Part shown: positions 58,560-64,000 of the stretch, piece by piece
Numbering within the stretch: position 1 is the first letter of the stretch
How the letters are laid out: each line of letters starts with the position of its first letter
DNA from: Diabrotica undecimpunctata
Taxonomy: Eukaryota; Arthropoda; Insecta; Coleoptera; Chrysomelidae
NCBI RefSeq assembly: GCF_040954645.1
Contig: NC_092811.1
Coordinates: 87,969,199 to 88,033,198, forward strand
Direction: 5' to 3'
Length of the DNA stretch: 64,000 nucleotides
Position numbers and translations under genes: made by a program
The notes under the pieces: generated by a model
The model's database searches: none
Seen by the model: only the letters and a program-made list of their open reading frames with translations
Told to the model about the DNA's origin: nothing

Positions 58560-59937
58560 ATTACTGGATATTAGTGACTGTCAATATAAACAAACAACAA
58601 GGTTGCAGTCAGAAAATTGGCCGGGATGTTAATGAAACACTCTTATGACTTTTTGTCTAGCTTTCGGAATAGTTTTATTCCTTTTTCAAGACACTGTAAT
58701 ACGAAAAAAATGTAAATATTTATAAAATATCACAAATCTTCAGTGCAACTTACTAGTCGTTGAGATTATTTATAAAAGCATAGACACTCAACATTATTAA
58801 CACACATATAAAATATAAAATAGTGGACAAAATACATTTTAAAATTCTTTAAAATTTAGGTACAGATAGTAAAAATTTAGTTTGTCATCTTTTACTGGTG
58901 TGTTACTGTAACTCTGACACATAGAGAACAAAAAGAAAAAATCCTATGATTAAAAAGTAATTAGGTGTACTTAATATTATATTTCTTTTTATGAAATACT
59001 AGAGGCCCATCTTAGGTGATTTTAATTTTTAAACCTGTCTTAATGGTATGCAACATGTTATGCATATAAGTGTAATTTGTGTGAGTACAGGTAGATATTA
59101 ATTTTATTTTGGATGTTTTTCCAGTAAGTAACAATAAATGTTGCTCAGTTTATCTATGTCTGACTTTTTATTGATGCAAGATGTACTAGATTTTATGGAA
59201 CACATTTCCAAGAAAACACGTTTTGAATGGTTCTTTTCTTTTGCCAAAATACAGGAATCCTCGAAATTAAATTCATGTTTCAACGTTAATGCATGTTCTG
59301 TCAATGCACATGCATTTATTTTTTTTGTTTTTATATCGCTACGATGTGAGATCACCCTACTGTGAAAATTACGAGATGATTCTCCTATATATATTTTGTT
59401 ACAATTATTACACAGTATAGAATAAACAAAATTCGATGACTCCTGTATTGTGAAAGGATCTTTTGTTTTTGTGTATAACTTCGATACCGTTTTCACATTT
59501 TTGGTTGTAATTTTTAAACCACTAACATTTTTAAAGATGTTCATTAGCTTCGGTGTCAAAACTGGAATGTAGGGTAGGCAACCATAAGTTATTTTAGATG
59601 GTATCACTGATGTGTTCTGCGTCAATGTCAATTGTCGGACCTCATTGTTATGAAAATTTTGGTTGTCAGAAAAATGCGAAGGAAAAGGAGAACCGAAAAT
59701 GAGTTTATTTAACAGCCCTATAGGATAGGAGTTCTCTTGTAATATAGATCTCAGCTTTTTTAGTCCCTTGTCTCTGAACTCGATGTGTGACAAGTTGATA
59801 ACCCTAGTTTTCAGGGCCAAAACCAAATTTGTTTTCATCTTAGATGGATGTTGAGAATGAAAGTTTATAAAACGGTTACTAAAACAAGGTTTACGATACC
59901 ACTCCGTCATTGGCATGCTAATATGCAATAGAAGTTT
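58560..59937 (-). pseudogene. Penelope-like element: C-terminal RT region and GIY-YIG endonuclease
   Basis: The - frame (59104 to 59937) holds MTEWYRKPCFSNRFINFHSQ, then LPYIPVLTPKLMNIFKNVSG, then the nuclease NFVYSILCNNCNKIYIGESS, RNFHSRVISHRSD, ACALTEHALTLKHEFNFEDS, SKRVFLEMCSIKSS and SDIDKLSNIYCYLL. VYS and YIG mark the GIY-YIG core and the Glu of FLEM is present. The 3' UTR (58560-59103) has CTTGAAAAAGG...CTATTCCGAAAGC near 58660-58700, similar in layout to the motif of the dimer, and ends at an (AT)n tract. The RT active site is missing. Confidence 0.82.
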
Positions 59938-60092
59938 ATGAAGAAGAAGAATCTCATGGTTGCGTAACTTGAGGGAATGGTACGGATGCACATCAATTGA
60001 ACTATTCAGAACAGCAGCATCTAAGATCAGAATAGCCATGATGATTGCCAACCTCCGTCGCGGAGATGGCACGTGAAGAAGAAGATATAACA
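59938..60092 (+). mobile_element. RTE-like LINE 3' tail, 155 bp
   Basis: The + strand reads ISWLRNLREWYGCTSIELFR, TAASKIRIAMMIANLRRGDG and ends with a GAAGAAGAAG tail. Its antisense adds about 50 codons in frame to the Penelope-like frame, giving the artificial start of the 329-codon frame 59104-60093. Confidence 0.82.
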
Positions 60093-60093
60093 C

Positions 60094-60747
60094 TTCAGTT
60101 ATGATTTCTATTTTTCCCTTAAGATTGTCGTTAACACTACCCCTAATATATGAAATTTTGAATTTCCTTATATTTATAATTTCTGTGAGAATCTTCTCTT
60201 GCTATTACTTATCCCCAAATGTTTATAGAATTTTCACACCTATGTAATTAGGCACTACTGTAAGTCTTCTACGAAGCACTTTTTCATTAAATATCTTTTA
60301 AATCAGAACATATTAGAGGCGTCAATAACTCCTAACACATAAAATATCTTCTAGATATTTATATTTCTGTCTCTTATTTTTCCATTTAATTACGGTAAGA
60401 AAATGAATATTACTGTCATCTCAACGTACTATTTCTTTAATTTCAAATTGGTACCTTCACCATTTTTTTACATTTTACTGCAGATGTTTCGAATAGTGGC
60501 AAGATAGTAATGAATGAATTCATTTCTCTTTGTCTTTAATTAATTCAAAATGTCAATTTGATTAAATGTTTATACGTTTTTTAAATCTGTCTTAGTTTTT
60601 ATTTTTTATTTATCTTATTAAAATAAACTTTTTTGTCAAGTAATCCATATTTCTATAATTGTCATAAGTTGGATCCTCCATTTTATTATTACTTTTAAAA
60701 TAACTGCTTTGTTTGTAGTATATTTAAATTATTTTATCCTTTTGCAG
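60094..60747. other. Intron sequence before ankyrin exon
   Basis: AT-rich without recognisable repeats. It ends in the polypyrimidine tract and acceptor of the exon at 60748. Confidence 0.4.
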
Positions 60748-61074
60748 AACGAACACAATCCCGACGTTACATCCAAATCAGGCTTCACACCACTTCACAT
60801 CGCATCACACTACGGCAACCAACAGATCGCCAACCTGTTAGTCCAAAAAGGGGCAGATGTCAATTACTCCGCCAAGCACAACATCACCCCTCTCCACGTC
60901 GCCGCTAAGTGGGGTAAGAGCAACATGGTTGGTCTTCTTCTAGAACACGGAGCTACAATAGAAGCTAAGACGAGGGATGGTTTGACACCTCTCCATTGCG
61001 CTGCTAGGAGTGGACACGAGCAGGTTGTGGATATGTTGTTGGAGAGGGGAGCGCCAATTAGTTCAAAAACCAAA
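60748..61074 (+). CDS. Ank: Ankyrin exon: end of one repeat plus three ANK repeats
   Basis: 109 codons between a ccttttgcag acceptor and a gtaagt donor, phase 0. The first ten residues, [10 protein letters not shown], finish the repeat begun in the previous exon. Three repeats follow: [34 protein letters not shown] and [17 protein letters not shown]. The end, GAPISSKTK, leads into NGLAPLHMAAQ at 63958. Codons here are richer in G+C than the surrounding introns, as expected of a conserved exon in AT-rich DNA. The upstream intron is about 6.4 kb. Confidence 0.97.
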
Positions 61075-61979
61075 GTAAGTTACGTACATTGTAAAATTCG
61101 TTTTTATGGCTGAAGGTGTGTTTTAATTAAAATTTAATTAGTTTATGACTATAAACTTGTTCCTACTACTTAATAAATATGTCTTCGTTTGGTTATTAAA
61201 ACTCTTCCACGGACACTACGGCCTGAGTATTTAGTTGCTGTGGAACCAAACTTTCAGAGCTAACGCTATTTCAGTCGCTAACGAACATAACCAGATGATT
61301 AGAAGTATTTAGATTAGATTATGGTGTTCTCTAAGCAGCTTTCTGCTTTTTTGAAATTTATCCCCTGTGAAAATTGTATGTTTAGATATATATTAAAGGT
61401 TGGTAAGTCTGATATATGTCTGGTAAGGCATTCTATATTTTCATAAATACTATTATTTCTCTTGATATATTTTTTTAATTTTTATGTTTCATATATTTCG
61501 ATTAGAAAACTCTGCACCTTCCTAGAATATTTATTTCCAGCGTTTTCAGCATGTCTCTCTTGCTCTTTTTTTTTTCGACAATATTCTGTACCAAATTTTG
61601 TGATGGATTCCACTATACTATAACAATTTACAATAAAAGGTTATTCATCGGCAAAATCGTATTTAAAGCAACCAACCGATATTCCCCTAATCAACTTTGC
61701 AGAGGCGTGCAAAAATAATATTTTAGTTATCACTATTTTATTTAGTAAAGTTAAGTAATTACGTAAAAATTAAATCTAAGACCGATATAATTATTAAATT
61801 ATCATGTGTGTTTTGGAAGTTGTAGTTGTCTAACAAAATAAAGTCAAATTTTATTGTTATTATAGAGTGCCTAATACAGTACTTCAAAGAACAGACAACT
61901 TTGCAAAATAATTATTCCATTAAATAGTAGGAGAACTACAAACCAAAGAAATAATTATCTTACTTATGCTTATGAAGTT
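61075..61979. other. Intron sequence, nothing recognised
   Basis: AT-rich with no open frame of note, between the donor of the exon ending at 61074 and a transposase relic. Confidence 0.4.
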
Positions 61980-63244
61980 TCAGAATTTAGCGACACGTCC
62001 GAACAAGAATCCCAAGTCACATTTAAGTCTATTATTATTTTGTCGAAAAGTATCTACCATTCCGTCCAATCTCGGAATTTTCTCTTCTTCCTTTTTCACA
62101 TGGGTTCCGACATTAGCCCAATCTTCTTTCCGTATTCGTTCCATTGCAAATTCTAACAAACTTTGAACATTAGAAATTTTATATGTCACGTTTTCCTGAG
62201 CTACGTAACGCTTTATTTGAACCCACATTAATTATATCGGGTTTAACTCGCAATGGTAAGAAGGACGTCTCAAAATGGTGATGCCTTTAGCACTAGCCAT
62301 TGTATCTACAACATGCTGGCAATATCTGTCACGATGCTGCCTATTGACACATAAGCTCAGCCTTAATGATGCCCTCAGAAAATGGAATTCTTTTTATCGT
62401 AACCAACACTTCATGTCTGTTTTTCTGCTGGTCATCGTTGACAGATGTTCTACTAATCAGCTGTCATAAAAAGCGTTGTTCATCACTATTATCGAATTTT
62501 ACTCGACTAGTTAAAAAAAAAAGAGATTCTCAAACCATTTGTCAAAGCGTTTGGCGTCCATCCCTTCGTGATAATCCCCCGTTTTTTTGTTTTGGATAAA
62601 AAAATCGTCTAAACAGCCATTATCGCTCTCTATATGAGCGACAATCAGTCGTTGCCCTTTAGCCGTTGGTCCACGAAACCCTGTTGATGAAGCGTCAACA
62701 AATGCTTAACAATAACTCGTTACAGTATTATCTTGCCAGATCTTAGATACTATGACCAGAATTCACCCACGTTTCATCCAGATAATAAATCTTTTTCTGG
62801 GTAGAACAAACCTTTCTAATAAAGTGAAGATATCTTCGCCGCCATGAGACTAAATCTTCTCTTTCTATTAACACAGATTCACGGGATCGGTTGGCATATA
62901 TAAATTTTAAATCTTCTTTTATTCTTAGAATAAGATTATTCTCCATCACCTTTGTCCTAACAGATTTAAGGGTTGGTGCTTTATTCTCAAAAAAGAAACG
63001 ATTTTTTTACCACGACAATGTACTTTTGGAGCTTGCACAATCCCAGTCAACTTTTTCACGTACATATTTTACTTGCAAATGTCGACACAGATACTCTCGT
63101 TAAAAATGAACACTGAGCCACAGCTTCCACTGTAAGAAGTGTATTTTTTAAATTTTCATATACTCTACAGACAATCTGCTTTTCTTCTACCGACATAAAC
63201 TTCCGCTTTATTTGTACATTACTTGGACTTGCTACGGCATCCAT
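61980..63244 (-). pseudogene. IS630/Tc1-like transposase, broken
   Basis: The - strand starts at about 63244 with MDAVASPSNVQIKRKFMSVE and EKQIVCRVYENLKN, a helix-turn-helix-type N-terminus. The middle piece (62743-62949) gives EREDLVSWRRRYLHFIRKVC and KKIYYLDETWVNSGHS, where DETW carries the first catalytic Asp. Degraded frames continue to LRRPSYHCELNPI (about 62250, the usual P-Y-C-LNPIE with Glu) and then 61980-62228 with VQIKRYVAQENVTYKISNVQ and VGTHVKKEEEKIPRLDGMVD. Multiple stops and frameshifts. The termini were not found. Confidence 0.75.
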
Positions 63245-63957
63245 CTTAATGCTATAAAAAGAATAAACACAAATTATTTTGCTATTTGTCTGTTGTCCAC
63301 CTACCTCAAAAACTGTCTTAAAATTAATAAATCAAGTCTATTTAATAAATATAAAACCAAGTGACATTCATAGGAAACAGAACACACCATGCCTATACAG
63401 ATATGTTCGATTGATGATGAAGAAACCGAACGAATAAACTATTTTTCCCACTCCCACTCTTTCTCTCTTTCCAAGGACGTAAATATATAGACCACCAAAG
63501 TGTTGATAAGTTTACCTATATTTCAAAGTATTCAACGAACTTGTTTATTGTAATTGTAAATTGTAAATCAATTTTTGTTGAGTTATTTCAACGGAATTTC
63601 TCAATTTTTTTTACTGACTTTAATTGCTAGATATAATTATTTGCACCACCTCAAAAGGTTTTACACAAACTCGAAAGGATTATTTCTTTTGAGTCTTCTC
63701 ACTCTTACATCCTATAATTTCTGTTCTTATAATGTTTCTGCTTATATTTTGTGTTATTTGATTTAACCTGGTTTTATTTACAATTGTTCTGTCGCTCTTC
63801 CAAACATTGAAAATTTTAATAAGGAAAAGGATATTAGTCAAATTACCTAACAAAATCCAATCATATAATTTAGTCGTATTTAATGACCTTTCTCTATATT
63901 AATCCTAACTGCACAGGTATTGTACATATTTCTATATAGTACTTTATGTTTCTACAG
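63245..63957. other. Intron sequence before the last ankyrin exon
   Basis: AT-rich, with one short hydrophobic frame (63575-63766, +) of no recognisable family. It ends at the acceptor of the exon at 63958. Confidence 0.4.
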
Positions 63958-64000
63958 AATGGCTTGGCACCACTCCACATGGCAGCCCAAGGTGACCACG
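63958..64000 (+). CDS. Ank: Ankyrin exon, 5' part only, runs off the window
   Basis: After a ttctacag acceptor the frame gives NGLAPLHMAAQGDH, the conserved start of the next ANK repeat. The exon continues beyond the window, so at least 16 further repeats, the ZU5/UPA spectrin-binding domains and the death domain would lie downstream. The upstream intron is about 2.9 kb. Confidence 0.95.

Overview
This is an arthropod (almost certainly insect) nuclear window, AT-rich and dominated by transposable elements (TEs). The only host gene I can support is one ankyrin gene on the + strand. Five exons (16773-16874, 42070-42366, 54190-54345, 60748-61074 and 63958 to beyond the window end) encode the start of the membrane-binding ANK-repeat array. 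All have canonical AG/GT borders and are phase 0. They are separated by introns of about 25.2, 11.8, 6.4 and 2.9 kb. The first 16.7 kb is either an upstream intron or 5' flank. The mix of Penelope-like elements, RTE-like, R1-like and I-like LINEs, piggyBac, pogo, mariner, hAT and Helitron in huge introns fits a large-genome beetle. A chrysomelid is my guess and is inference only.

Region 1-16772: AT microsatellites, a LINE tail (2820-3245), a Helitron helicase relic (4700-5215), then an RTE-like LINE on the - strand (7082-14660). A nearly complete I-like LINE (8273-14025) with a 13-bp target-site duplication (TSD) is inserted in it.

Intron 1 (16875-42069): an RTE-like LINE on - (about 17100-25970) is split by a piggyBac at TTAA (18060-23303). 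That piggyBac is itself split by two LINE insertions, each with its own TSD. Next come a small hammerhead-like inverted repeat (26527-26822), LINE fragments (27590-30140), and a foldback element (30299-33255) with a mariner and a MITE inserted in its left arm. Then follow a LINE fragment, an unclassified transposase relic (33885-35570), two more LINE fragments and a complete pogo-type element (38955-41427).

Intron 2 (42367-54189): a Penelope-like element (PLE) fragment, MITEs, a hAT with an inverted internal duplication (43937-46493), a second PLE fragment with a hammerhead-like core, a second piggyBac (48190-49810) carrying a 27-bp perfect palindrome, and LINE fragments. Intron 3 (54346-60747): an RTE-like LINE split by a head-to-head pair of 5'-truncated PLEs (55122-58391) with one 12-bp TSD, then another PLE fused in frame to an antisense LINE tail. 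Intron 4 (61075-63957): an IS630/Tc1-like transposase relic.

No gene cluster, operon, CRISPR array or viral genome was seen. The unusual content is the nested insertion history, which can be read from TSDs and restored reading frames; inverted PLE and hAT dimers; hammerhead-ribozyme-like cores; and (AT)n tracts lying at PLE 3' ends. All boundaries and family names come from reading the sequence by eye, with no database search.
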